This document shows, piece by piece, positions 1 to 7,691 of a stretch of 22,622 bases of DNA (position 1 is its first letter; every line of letters begins with the position of its first letter). Below the pieces are notes generated by a model. That model was not told the origin of the DNA and searched no databases. It saw only the letters and a program-made list of their open reading frames with translations. The DNA is taken from positions 1 through 22,622 of the forward strand of contig JAJRUA010000125.1 of the NCBI GenBank assembly GCA_024278035.1, given 5' to 3'. This DNA comes from Planctomycetota bacterium (GTDB lineage Bacteria; Planctomycetota; Planctomycetia; Pirellulales; Lacipirellulaceae). Position numbers and translations under genes: made by a program.

Positions 1-132
1 AACCTTGCTCACCACGATCGAAACCTGTCGACAGCAAGATCGAAACGTCTTTGATTTCGTTACCCAAGCCGTTCAAGCACGCTTTGATGGGGAAAACTCG
101 CCATCGTTGCTCACCGGGGCGTGAACGGTTAC
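1..132 (+). mobile_element. Right end of an IS66-family insertion sequence (partial)
   Basis: The first 132 bases are the 3' end of an insertion sequence. They hold the C-terminus of a TnpC-like transposase and, eight bases after its stop, the sequence TTAC at 129-132. IS66 elements begin with GTAA, so their right end reads TTAC. Read from the outer end, the terminal sequence is GTAACCGTTCACGCCCC. The element abuts, without extra bases, the broken NotI-like gene. IS66 elements make 8-bp target duplications, so GAAACAAG (133-140) would be the copy on this side. The rest of the element lies outside the window, so the left terminal repeat and second target copy cannot be checked here. Confidence 0.7.
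2..124 (+). CDS. tnpC: IS66-family transposase (TnpC), C-terminal 40 residues only
   Basis: An open frame enters from the left edge and stops at TGA 122-124. Its 40 residues match the typical C-terminus of IS66 transposases: ETCRQQDRNVFDFVTQAVQA, then a short linker and the ending PSLLTGA. In the family this segment follows the DDE catalytic core, and the pattern 'RQQGRNVxxFxTxAxxA ... PSLL' is characteristic. The enzyme would catalyse transposition of the IS whose right end follows within eight bases. Start, catalytic residues and the tnpA/tnpB genes are outside the window. The identification rests on recalled family character of a short segment, but the adjacent TTAC end supports it. Confidence 0.75.
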   Translation, partial: TLLTTIETCRQQDRNVFDFVTQAVQARFDGENSPSLLTGA

Positions 133-506
133 GAAACAAGGACAATGTCAATGTTACCTGCCGATCCGCCCTGCTTATCCTTCAAACGAACTTCGGCTAG
201 CGATGTCCATTGGGTACCCTTGCGAAAGAAGAAATCTGCCGCATCATCAGCGATGATCCAATTCTGACGAAATCGTACAGGACACGTAATCGCAAGTTCG
301 TTACCGTCAAAAATACTACAAGTTCCCAAGGGGTCGTTTGCCTTATCTTTCGTGCAATTCGGAACCTTGTTGTTGAACGGACAAAGGCGTTTGCTGCGGT
401 ACCGGATTGCTAGCTCCGAGTGATTATCAAACGGATAGCCAAATACCTCTGCTAACGGGTGAGAGGGGATGATTTCGGAGGGGCTATTTTTGCGGTTTCT
501 TGTCAT
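129..506 (-). pseudogene. NotI-family type II restriction endonuclease, N-terminal fragment broken by an IS66 insertion
   Basis: The 125-residue fragment has the hallmarks of the NotI family, rare-cutting type II endonucleases with an iron-binding Cys4 site. Visible are HPLAEVFGYP (residues 16-25), four cysteines at 42, 51, 63 and 75 (the Cys4 cluster), and the nuclease-core segment AEVRLKD...SAGNIDIVLV (104-124), with E105 and D120 as likely active-site acids. In the family the next segment supplies the second part of the PD-(D/E)XK site, and it is missing here. The stop TAA (131-129) lies inside the terminal TTAC of the adjacent IS66 element, so the gene was cut by that insertion. The start ATG (506-504) overlaps the stop of the upstream remnant as ATGA, implying a former coupled operon. 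The product should be inactive as a nuclease. Confidence 0.75.
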
Positions 507-673
507 CCGGAAAATTGTACCAGATCAGGTGCAAACCTGCCTGAGGAGAAGGCCAAAAATACTTCCCCCCGTACCTGGTGCGTCTCGGGGAACTGAGTCC
601 GCTTTCCTTGCTTCTCCCAATCGGCCAATTGGACCAGAACGACATGGGCCTCAGTGATTGCCTCGGCCAAAAT
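503..673 (-). pseudogene. C-terminal remnant of the gene upstream of the NotI-like endonuclease (possible partner methyltransferase)
   Basis: Reading the minus strand from 673 to TGA at 505-503 gives about 56 codons of protein-like sequence, including EAHVVLVQLADWEKQGKRTQ and ending FSSGRFAPDLVQFSG. The stop overlaps the endonuclease start as ATGA, the arrangement of coupled operon genes. No start codon or upstream part remains: the frame begins directly after the TAG of the PEP-CTERM gene (676-674), so the 5' part was deleted. In restriction-modification loci the coupled partner is often the methyltransferase, but I see no methyltransferase motif in this tail. That identity is only a guess from position. 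Confidence 0.4.
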
Positions 674-1678
674 CTAATGCGACCAGCGGGCGAAGGTTGC
701 TGAAGTCAATGAAAGAGAGAAGACGATTAGCAAGCCGCTCGGCTCGGGCACTGCCATCGCATTCGATGCGATGGCGTTGGTATCGCCAAACGTGCTGACC
801 CAGAGTGCGTAATCGTTTCCATCGACCACGCCATCCGCATTGCCGTCGGCTGCTAGGCCAAATGCTGTCTGGCCAAGCTGATCTCGCCAGACGGTGTAGT
901 CGGCGGCATCCACCACGCCGTTGTCGTTGTAGTCGCCGCGTAGGCCATCGCGGACGATGAAATTGTCGAAGTAGGCGGTTCCTACTTGAGACTGCGAAGC
1001 GGCGTCTCCTCCGGCAGCGAAAGCAACGATGTCAGCATCCGTTAGTCGGTCGATACCCAATTGGCCATCGACAAACCCTGTTGTAGCAATCAACGTGCCA
1101 TTGAAGTAGGCGTTGTAAGTATCGGAACCAAAATCAAGTTCTAAGCGAAAACGATCCCACTCGCCGTTGGTTGCGAAGGCCGAGGTCGTAATAAGTACGC
1201 CCGACCCTCCTTCCTGGATCAACACGTCACCCGTCGTCGCATCGACTCCAAAAGCTGCGAGCGTAGCAATGGGTGCGATCGTATCGTCGAACACATTGAC
1301 ACCAAAAAAGGGACCAAACCCTGTCGCGGCACCCGTTGCATTGACAAGCATATCCCATTCGATCGACACGTAGCGTCCTGAAGGGGGCGGAGCGATTAGC
1401 TTGGCCCAAAAGCGATCGGAGAGGGCCGTCCGATCGACTTGAAGTGCCTGCGAACCGGATTTCACCACGCTGCTCTGAACAACTGCCGTACTCCCTCCCG
1501 AGCCAGCGTTCAACCATTGCTGTTGGCCATCAAGGGTGCCGGTGGTGAAAGTGGGAGACTCAAATCCGGCGGAATCGACCAGGACGATTGCCTCGGAAGT
1601 TCCTGCTGTCAGGCCAACACCCGCGGCAACTAACAAGCCGGGTAGCCAGCCAACGAGCGTACGTAAAAAGCTCTTCAT
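674..1678 (-). CDS. Secreted PEP-CTERM/dockerin-repeat surface protein
   Basis: A 334-residue exported protein. Residues 1-30 form a signal peptide (basic start, hydrophobic core, likely cleavage after SEA). Residues 31-245 are a beta-rich region resembling concanavalin-like/LamG carbohydrate-binding folds, with WDRFRLELDF, YNAYFNGTLIATT and AYFDNFIVRD. Residues 248-309 hold two type I dockerin-like calcium loops, GDYNDNGVVDAADYTVWRD and DGNADGVVDGNDYALW. The tail from 310 is a PEP-CTERM signal: VPEPSG, a hydrophobic stretch, then a short end with an arginine. In this family an exosortase removes the tail and anchors or releases the protein at the surface; no exosortase gene is in the window. 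It is transcribed away from the lipoprotein gene at 2076. No Shine-Dalgarno is visible before ATG 1678. The ligand is unknown. Confidence 0.85.
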   Translation of the reverse strand: MKSFLRTLVGWLPGLLVAAGVGLTAGTSEAIVLVDSAGFESPTFTTGTLDGQQQWLNAGSGGSTAVVQSSVVKSGSQALQVDRTALSDRFWAKLIAPPPSGRYVSIEWDMLVNATGAATGFGPFFGVNVFDDTIAPIATLAAFGVDATTGDVLIQEGGSGVLITTSAFATNGEWDRFRLELDFGSDTYNAYFNGTLIATTGFVDGQLGIDRLTDADIVAFAAGGDAASQSQVGTAYFDNFIVRDGLRGDYNDNGVVDAADYTVWRDQLGQTAFGLAADGNADGVVDGNDYALWVSTFGDTNAIASNAMAVPEPSGLLIVFSLSLTSATFARWSH

Positions 1679-2075
1679 AGTTGTTGTTCGGGGCAGCAGA
1701 ATTGGCAGGTTGATCGCAGGTTTAGCATCGCAGCGAAAAGAAGTCAGAATAGCCTTCCTCCCTAGTATAAGCTGGCAGTGAAGTCGCCGACAGCACCCCT
1801 GGGGTTGTCAGTCTAAAAAAGCGAAGCCGGCTGGTGAACCGTCAGAATACCCCCTTCTAGGATTCCAAGCAAGGAATTGACCGAAGTCTTTTCTACACAA
1901 CCACTTATATTGGCTGACTGGACTTCGATTGAGACCCAACGAGAGGGAGGAAGATCGCCTTAAAGGTTTTCCTAACCCGCAAACTCGGCGCAACCGATAC
2001 CGAATGACAGGGCTGTTGATATGCCCGCAGTGATTGAAGCTTTTTATCCTCACGAACACGTCTGCTAGCGACGCC
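1679..2075. other. Intergenic region between two divergent genes
   Basis: About 400 bases separate the PEP-CTERM gene (minus) from the lipoprotein gene (plus). I find no convincing gene on either strand. An imperfect palindrome is centred near 1800 (GACAGCACCCC facing GGGGTTGTC, 1789-1809). A possible minus-strand -10 (TATACT) lies at 1768-1763 without a good -35. On the plus strand TTGACC (1877-1882) and TATATT (1906-1911) are too far apart for a standard promoter. Promoters for both genes must lie here but I cannot place them. Confidence 0.5.
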
Positions 2076-3035
2076 ATGGTCAACCGCTTACCCGTACTTG
2101 CTGTGCTGCTTTGCCTCGGGGCGATGCTTCCTGGCTGCACGGTTTGTCAGCTTGCGAAGCTAGTCAGCCTTGAGGAACCGGGCATTTACAACACGAAAAA
2201 AGATCAAAAAATTAGCCTTGTTACCTACCGGGCTCTTGCTGACGAGGCTTGGGCGGAGACGGGAGCCATTTGTCCTGAGGATTGCACTTCGGCTGATTTC
2301 AGTTGGGGCTTCCGCGAAGGGTTCGCCGAGTACGTCTACGCCGGCGGATCGGGCGAGGCCCCTGCCTTGCCTCCTCGCTCTTACTGGCAGTCAGACATGC
2401 GAACGGCTGAAGGAGCGAGGGCGGTCCGCAGTTGGTTCCAAGGATACCGTTACGGCGCCCAAATGGCTCGTGAGGGAGGTTATCGCCAGACAGCAACCGT
2501 CACGGCCTCGGCCTCCGTGCGTGACTGCGATGCCTGTGGAAGGCCTGGCGGGTGTGGCGAAGAGGGATGTAATACGTGCTCATTGGCAGAGGGGGGGCGT
2601 CGGGATGTCGCCTCACCTTTCGAGATTAGTGGCCCTACTTTCCAGCAGCCAGAACTACAGCAACCCAACAGGATCACTCCGGAAGGGTTCGTCCCTGCTC
2701 AGGAGAGTTTACCAACTCCCCCAACAGCACCGCCACTTCCGTTGCTTGAGCCATCCAACAAGCCATCAAATAAGACGGTGCCGAATGAAACGGTGCCAGA
2801 CGGTCCGGTACCGAGTGGTGAGGAACTCGATTTGCCCCTCATCTTCGGCACCAGTGCTTGGAAGACAAGTTCTCCTTCCTTCCCGGCTAGCCGACCGCCT
2901 TCCTCGTTGCGAGGAGACTCCTACGAGCGTCCCTCGAAGCGGTCCCCATCGGTCCGATCTGCCGACTTCGAGACACGCAAGGTTCCGTCCCAAAAGCATT
3001 CCGTGTCACAAGCCTTTTTCCCTCTTGTGAGATAG
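2076..3035 (+). CDS. Planctomycete-type conserved lipoprotein of unknown function
   Basis: I chose ATG 2076; a TTG at 2034 would add 14 residues ahead of an otherwise ideal lipoprotein signal. From 2076 the protein has 319 residues. The signal peptide ends in a lipobox LPGC with Cys21, so it should be lipid-anchored. Residues about 72-137 contain FSWGFREGFAEYVYAGG, ALPPRSYW and SWFQGYRYGAQMAREGGYR, a pattern I recognise from uncharacterised planctomycete lipoproteins. A cysteine cluster (151, 154, 160, 165, 168) follows, then a proline- and serine-rich, probably disordered tail to the end. The polysaccharide export gene starts 42 bases downstream on the same strand, suggesting cotranscription and perhaps a role near the export machinery. 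No enzyme motif is seen. Confidence 0.75.
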   Translation: MVNRLPVLAVLLCLGAMLPGCTVCQLAKLVSLEEPGIYNTKKDQKISLVTYRALADEAWAETGAICPEDCTSADFSWGFREGFAEYVYAGGSGEAPALPPRSYWQSDMRTAEGARAVRSWFQGYRYGAQMAREGGYRQTATVTASASVRDCDACGRPGGCGEEGCNTCSLAEGGRRDVASPFEISGPTFQQPELQQPNRITPEGFVPAQESLPTPPTAPPLPLLEPSNKPSNKTVPNETVPDGPVPSGEELDLPLIFGTSAWKTSSPSFPASRPPSSLRGDSYERPSKRSPSVRSADFETRKVPSQKHSVSQAFFPLVR

Positions 3036-3077
3036 ATATCTCCTTGACGGGGCACTAGACGAGGCTGATTTTCTTCT

Positions 3078-4457
3078 ATGACATATCAATTTTCTTACTC
3101 CATGAATGTCGCCAGCTCCTATCGACGCCGACTCGTCCTAGGGATTGCCCTAGTATCCGTTGCGCTCCTCAGCGGCTGTGCTGCCTTTACCAACCCCGTC
3201 GCAAACGGAATTCCTGTCCGATTGTTGCCGGACGAGTTGCTTGCCGAATCTCGTGAGAACTTTGAGCCGATCGATTTGGCCATGTTGCGGCAAGCACCTC
3301 CCGAGGCCTTTACACTGGATGTCGGCGATACGCTTGGCGTCTACATCGAAGGAATCATTGGCGATGAGAATACGCCTCCTCCGGTTAATCTAGCGGCCTC
3401 ATCGGATGAGCCTCCCGCGATTGGTTATCCGTTTGCCGTACGCGCAAACGGGACGGTTTCCTTGCCTCTCGTCAATCCGATCATGGTTGCCGGCCTGTCG
3501 ATTGAAGAAGCCGAAGAAGAAGTAAAGAAAGCCTATCGCAAGCAGAAAATCATTCGTGCAGAAGAAGAAAACCCGCGGATCATTGTCACGCTCCTACGCT
3601 CTCGAACGGTTCGTGTGTTAGTGGTGCGCGAAGATGGTTCGACGCCCGGCATTACGGTTCGCAACCAATCGATTCGAGGATTTGGCGGGGGTAGCACTAG
3701 CTTCGGAGGCGGAGGCGGAGCCTCGGGCAATGCGCTTGAGCTTCCCATTTATGAAAACGATGTCCTCAACGCACTCACCAGCACCGGCGGCTTGCCGAGT
3801 ATTTCATCAACCCAAGAAGTGGTGATCTACCGCGGCTATGCCACAGGAGAATCTCTCACGGGCAATTACGGTAGGGTCCCCTCCCCAGAAGCAGTAGGGC
3901 AACAAGCGGACGACGGAAGGCGTGTCATACGCATCCCCTTCCGCCAACGATGCGGCTCGACCGTAACCATCCCGCGCGAAGACATCATCCTTCAAGATGG
4001 CGACATCCTTACCGTTCGCGCGCGTGAACCTGAGTTTTTCTATACCTGTGGTCTGTTGCCGGCAGGTGAGCAAGCCCTTCCCACCAATTATGATTTGACC
4101 GTCGTCGAAGCGGTCATGCGTTCGCGGGGGCCACTTATCAACGGTGGTATCAACAGTAACAACTTCAATGGCAACCTTGTCGGCAGTGGTGTTGGCAATC
4201 CCTCTCCAAGCCAACTTACAGTTCTTCGTCAGTTACCCAATGGCCAGCAGGTCAATATCCATGTTGACATGAACGAAGCGCTTCGCGACCCACGCCTGAA
4301 CATTCTTGTTCAGGCCGACGACATCTTGCTGCTACAAGAGAACCGCGACGAAGCCTTGACTCGTTACTTCTATAGCAACGTGCTCCAAGCCAACTTCTTC
4401 TTCCGCTTCCTCAACCGAGGCGACGCCACGGGAACGGTGGCATTGACGGGTCCCTAG
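3078..4457 (+). CDS. Wza-like polysaccharide export lipoprotein (Poly_export/SLBB)
   Basis: A 459-residue outer-membrane polysaccharide exporter of the OPX (Wza/GumB/KpsD) class. A signal peptide ends in lipobox LSGC (Cys34). The Poly_export domain begins near residue 78 (FTLDVGDTLGVYIEG) and continues through VRANGTVSLPLVNPIMVAGL and SIEEAEEEVKKAYRK. An SLBB-type domain follows at about 175-255 and is interrupted by a glycine-rich insertion (201-217). A later segment, EDIILQDGDILTVRARE, and the end LNILVQADDILLLQ fit a second SLBB-like unit. In the family these proteins form the ring or channel that moves exopolysaccharide across the periplasm and outer membrane. ATG 3078 and ATG 3102 are both possible starts. 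The polysaccharide genes at the right of the window may be its partners, but 10 kb of other genes lie between. Confidence 0.88.
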   Translation: MTYQFSYSMNVASSYRRRLVLGIALVSVALLSGCAAFTNPVANGIPVRLLPDELLAESRENFEPIDLAMLRQAPPEAFTLDVGDTLGVYIEGIIGDENTPPPVNLAASSDEPPAIGYPFAVRANGTVSLPLVNPIMVAGLSIEEAEEEVKKAYRKQKIIRAEEENPRIIVTLLRSRTVRVLVVREDGSTPGITVRNQSIRGFGGGSTSFGGGGGASGNALELPIYENDVLNALTSTGGLPSISSTQEVVIYRGYATGESLTGNYGRVPSPEAVGQQADDGRRVIRIPFRQRCGSTVTIPREDIILQDGDILTVRAREPEFFYTCGLLPAGEQALPTNYDLTVVEAVMRSRGPLINGGINSNNFNGNLVGSGVGNPSPSQLTVLRQLPNGQQVNIHVDMNEALRDPRLNILVQADDILLLQENRDEALTRYFYSNVLQANFFFRFLNRGDATGTVALTGP

Positions 4458-4546
4458 CCTTCGGGGTTTCATTCATTGTTTTCGTCACTGCTTTCTCTGG
4501 GCAGACTCGATTTACACGCCAACTCAAGACGCTAGAACTACCCATT

Positions 4547-5782
4547 ATGAAAGCCTTTGAAGCGGTCCAGCTCTATTTCCACCAAGCGGCTGACGAGCTG
4601 GGAATGGATGCATCGATGCGTAAGCTTCTCATCACGCCCGAGCGTGAGATGACGGTTCAGATCCCGCTGCGCCGTGACGATGGGACGCTCGAAACGCTGA
4701 TCGGCTATCGGGTGCAGCACAATAGCGCCCGAGGGCCCATGAAGGGGGGCTTGCGCTACCATCCGGCGGTTGATCTCGACGAAGTGCGCGGGTTGTCTTC
4801 TCTCATGTCTTGGAAGACGGCCATTGTGAACCTCCCTTACGGCGGCGCCAAAGGAGGGATTTCGGTCGATCCACGTAGCCTTAGCCTTGCTGAAAGAGAG
4901 CGGGTCACTCGCAAGCTGGTGGATGCGATTCACGAAGTGATCGGCCCCGATACGGATATCCCGGCTCCTGACATGGGAACCGGCCACCAAGAGATGGCCT
5001 GGATCATGAACCAGTACAGCAAGTACCACGGCTTCAACCCGGGCGTTGTCACGGGCAAGCCGGTCGAGCACTATGGCATTCCTGGCCGCGAAGAGGCGAC
5101 GGGCCGAGGTGTCGGCGTGCTGACACTCAAAACGCTTGCCCGCCTTGGTCGCAAAGCACCCGGCACCACGATCGCGATGCAAGGGTTCGGCAATGTGGGC
5201 CTTCATGCTGCTAAGTTCCTGAGCGAGGCCGAGTGCAAGTTCGTTGCTCTTAGTGACCATACGTGTGCTCTTTACAATCCCAAGGGAATCGACGTGGCTG
5301 CTGCGATCCACCATACGCTTGAAAACAATGGCAATCTCGAAGGGTTCCAAGGTGGCAAGCTGATCCCGGGCGAAGAGCTTCTTGAACTGGAAGTGGATGT
5401 TCTCATCCCGGCAGCCATTGGCGGGGTGATTCACAAAGAAAACGCCCCTCGTATCAAGGCCCCTATCCTCATTGAAGCGGCCAACGGACCGGTTCGTCCT
5501 GAAGCGAATGAGCTGCTCAACGAGCGGGGTATCATGATCTTGCCCGGCGTTCTGGCGAACGCAGGAGGGGTCACAGTTAGTTACTTCGAGTGGGCACAGA
5601 ACCGACAGTTCTATCGCTGGACTCTGGATCGGGTTCGCAGCGAACTCGACCATACGTTGATCCATGCTTTCGACGAAATATGGGAGCGTTCCAAGGAAAG
5701 CAACCTACCGCTCCGTACGACGGCGTTCATGCTCGGCATTGAGCGGGTCGCCCGTGCTGCCCAAATGGCAGGTCTTGCGTAA
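4547..5782 (+). CDS. gdhA: Glutamate dehydrogenase (Glu/Leu/Phe/Val dehydrogenase family)
   Basis: A 411-residue cytoplasmic dehydrogenase that interconverts glutamate with 2-oxoglutarate and ammonium. The N-terminal dimerisation/catalytic domain shows ARGPMKGGLRYH (K66), MSWKTA (K90), the catalytic GGAKGG (K102) and PAPDMGT (D142). The C-terminal Rossmann domain begins near 185 with GRGVGV and carries GFGNVG (213-218). Length fits the short hexameric class, and the ending FMLGIERVARA is typical. The absence of long insertions favours glutamate over leucine or phenylalanine as substrate, but cofactor preference cannot be read safely. It stands alone, 89 bases after the export gene. A 48-bp perfect palindrome lies 46 bases after its stop. 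Confidence 0.92.
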   Translation: MKAFEAVQLYFHQAADELGMDASMRKLLITPEREMTVQIPLRRDDGTLETLIGYRVQHNSARGPMKGGLRYHPAVDLDEVRGLSSLMSWKTAIVNLPYGGAKGGISVDPRSLSLAERERVTRKLVDAIHEVIGPDTDIPAPDMGTGHQEMAWIMNQYSKYHGFNPGVVTGKPVEHYGIPGREEATGRGVGVLTLKTLARLGRKAPGTTIAMQGFGNVGLHAAKFLSEAECKFVALSDHTCALYNPKGIDVAAAIHHTLENNGNLEGFQGGKLIPGEELLELEVDVLIPAAIGGVIHKENAPRIKAPILIEAANGPVRPEANELLNERGIMILPGVLANAGGVTVSYFEWAQNRQFYRWTLDRVRSELDHTLIHAFDEIWERSKESNLPLRTTAFMLGIERVARAAQMAGLA

Positions 5783-5828
5783 GGCGAAACGCGGGGCGAG
5801 CCAGTAGTGGCGTCCGGTGTCGCGTTGG

Positions 5829-5876
5829 GTCCGTGCCAGGATGGCCCGGCTATAGCCGGGCCATCCTGGCACGGAC
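5829..5876. repeat. 48-bp perfect palindrome
   Basis: A perfect inverted repeat between gdhA and prpD. The left arm includes GTGCCAGGATGGCCCGGC, the centre is TATA (5851-5854), and the right arm is the exact complement. Twenty-two base pairs flank the central TATA with no mismatch. There is no T-run after either arm, so it is not a classical intrinsic terminator, although the RNA hairpin could still stabilise the 3' end of gdhA mRNA. The perfect symmetry fits a dispersed REP-like palindrome or a protein-binding site. Copy number elsewhere cannot be judged from this window. Confidence 0.9.
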
Positions 5877-5960
5877 GGGCGTCCCCCCCCTCGAAAGCGT
5901 GCCCCCTATGGTAAACTCTCGACACCCCCCCGACTTCTTGGCTAAAAGGCTCCCACTGCG

Positions 5961-7514
5961 ATGAAAAATCATACGGTTCGTGTTTACCCGTCGGCTCAGA
6001 CTCCTGCGAAAGAGGACCAGTTGGCTTGGAAATTGGCGCAGGTGGCATCGGACAGCGCTAATGTGGACGACGCGGCGGCGGAGATGGTCGTGAACCGGGT
6101 GATCGATAACGCAGCGGTCGCGCTGGCGGCCATTGATCGGACGCCGGTGCGGGCTGCCCGAGCACAGGCACTGGCGCATCCGCGAGAGGGGGGGGCAACA
6201 CTGATGGGCGTCCCCAGCGACCAGCGATTTGAGGCGGAGTGGGCCGCTTGGGCGAACGGCGTGGCCGTGCGAGAACTCGATATGCACGACACCTACTTGG
6301 CGGCCGACTATTCGCATCCGGCAGATAACATTCCGCCAATTCTGGCCGTGGCGCAGCAGTGTTTTCGGACAGGAGGCAGCAGATCGGGGGCCGATTTGGT
6401 TCGGGCGATCCTGGTTGCTTACGAAGTGCAAATCGCCTTGGTCAAGGGGATCTGTTTGCATGAGCATAAGAAAGACCACATCGCCCACCTGTGCCCCGCC
6501 CAGGCGGCAGGCATTGGCACGCTGCTAGGCCTTTCGACCGAGACGATTTATCAAGCGATTCAGCAAGCGGTTCACGTTTCGTTCAGCACTCGACAATCTC
6601 GCAAAGGAGAGATTTCAAGTTGGAAGGCGTATGCCCCGGCCCATGCGGGGAAGTTGGCTATCGAGGCGGTCGATCGGGCGATGCGCGGCGAACGGAGCCC
6701 TTCGCCCATTTATGAAGGAGAGGATAGCGTGATTGCCTACATGCTTGACGGGGCGAAAGGGCTCAACGGGGCAAGTGATGAGTACACGGTCTCACTCCCC
6801 GAGGCGGGCGAGCCTTGCCTCGCGATTCTGGAGTCTTACACCAAGGCCCATTCAGCAGAGTACCAAGCGCAAGCGATTATCGATCTTGCTTTCCGCCTAC
6901 GAGAAAAAATTGCCGATACCGAAGGAGGAACCGAAGCGATCGAGAAGGTCACGCTCCACACGAGCCACCATACTCACTACGTGATCGGCACCGGGTCGGG
7001 CGATCCGCAAAAGTTCGATCCCCAAGCATCGCGTGAGACGCTCGACCACAGCATCATGTACATTTTTGCGGTGGCGCTGGAGGATGGCACTTGGAGCCAT
7101 GTCGATAGTTACGCTCCGGAGCGGGCCGCCCGTGCCGAGACGGTGCGATTATGGCAAAAAATTGAGACGGTTGAGGAAGCTGCGTGGACCGAGCGGTACC
7201 ATCATACGGATCCGTCGAAAAAGGCGTTTGGCGGGCGCGTCGAGATTTTGCTAAAGAATGGCGAGCGAATCGTTGATGAGTTGGCGCTGGCGAACGCCCA
7301 TCCTGCCGGAGCAAAGCCGTTCGCGCGGCCGGATTACATCGAAAAATTCCGCACGCTGACCGAGGGAGTGATCGCACCGGAAGAGGCGGCCCGCTACCTC
7401 GATCTTTGCGAACGGTTGGCGCAGCTTAGTTCGGAAGAGATAGGAACGCTCAATGCCCAGGTCCCCGAAGGATCGATAGGTTCACTGGTCCGTGATACGG
7501 AGGGGATTTTTTAG
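5961..7514 (+). CDS. prpD: MmgE/PrpD family protein, probable 2-methylcitrate dehydratase
   Basis: A 517-residue cytoplasmic enzyme of the MmgE/PrpD family. In the methylcitrate route PrpD dehydrates 2-methylcitrate to 2-methyl-cis-aconitate during propionate (propionyl-CoA) breakdown. Family signatures are visible: [20 protein letters not shown] (103-122), [12 protein letters not shown] (211-222) with APAHAGK just after, and [15 protein letters not shown] in the C-terminal lid domain. Length is close to bacterial PrpD. ATG 5961 has no clear Shine-Dalgarno. A run of eight G lies in the coding sequence at about 6188-6195. The likely partner prpB begins 177 bases downstream. Methylcitrate synthase (prpC) is not in the window. 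Family members with other substrates exist, but the prpB neighbour supports this role. Confidence 0.88.
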   Translation: MKNHTVRVYPSAQTPAKEDQLAWKLAQVASDSANVDDAAAEMVVNRVIDNAAVALAAIDRTPVRAARAQALAHPREGGATLMGVPSDQRFEAEWAAWANGVAVRELDMHDTYLAADYSHPADNIPPILAVAQQCFRTGGSRSGADLVRAILVAYEVQIALVKGICLHEHKKDHIAHLCPAQAAGIGTLLGLSTETIYQAIQQAVHVSFSTRQSRKGEISSWKAYAPAHAGKLAIEAVDRAMRGERSPSPIYEGEDSVIAYMLDGAKGLNGASDEYTVSLPEAGEPCLAILESYTKAHSAEYQAQAIIDLAFRLREKIADTEGGTEAIEKVTLHTSHHTHYVIGTGSGDPQKFDPQASRETLDHSIMYIFAVALEDGTWSHVDSYAPERAARAETVRLWQKIETVEEAAWTERYHHTDPSKKAFGGRVEILLKNGERIVDELALANAHPAGAKPFARPDYIEKFRTLTEGVIAPEEAARYLDLCERLAQLSSEEIGTLNAQVPEGSIGSLVRDTEGIF

Positions 7515-7691
7515 AAAAACAAGGATTGGCGAGCGGTGGGCGTAAGCCTACCGATGAACCGATGGACGACTGCGCAGGAAAGCGACAGCCGACCCACGGC
7601 AATCTTTCACAGCTCCCAAAAAAACCGCTGAAACTGATCGCTGACGGCTCTTCCAACCACCGTGCTCGATCCCTTCCCGAGAAATTTCCCA

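Noticed and set aside
1808..2140. 110-codon minus-strand frame in the divergent intergenic region
   Set aside because: It overlaps the start and signal peptide of the lipoprotein gene and shows no protein-like pattern.
2170..3030. 286-codon plus-strand frame overlapping the lipoprotein gene
   Set aside because: It is arginine-, serine- and proline-rich without domain character, while the other frame has a lipobox and family motifs.
4538..5665. 375-codon open frame on the minus strand opposite gdhA
   Set aside because: It mirrors the codons of a clear glutamate dehydrogenase gene, has no recognisable motif, and is a typical antisense shadow in GC-rich DNA.
6188..6195. Run of eight G inside prpD as a coding phase-variation switch
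   Set aside because: Similar runs of 7-8 G or C occur in several unrelated genes here, and a metabolic enzyme is an unlikely target, so I treat it as base composition.
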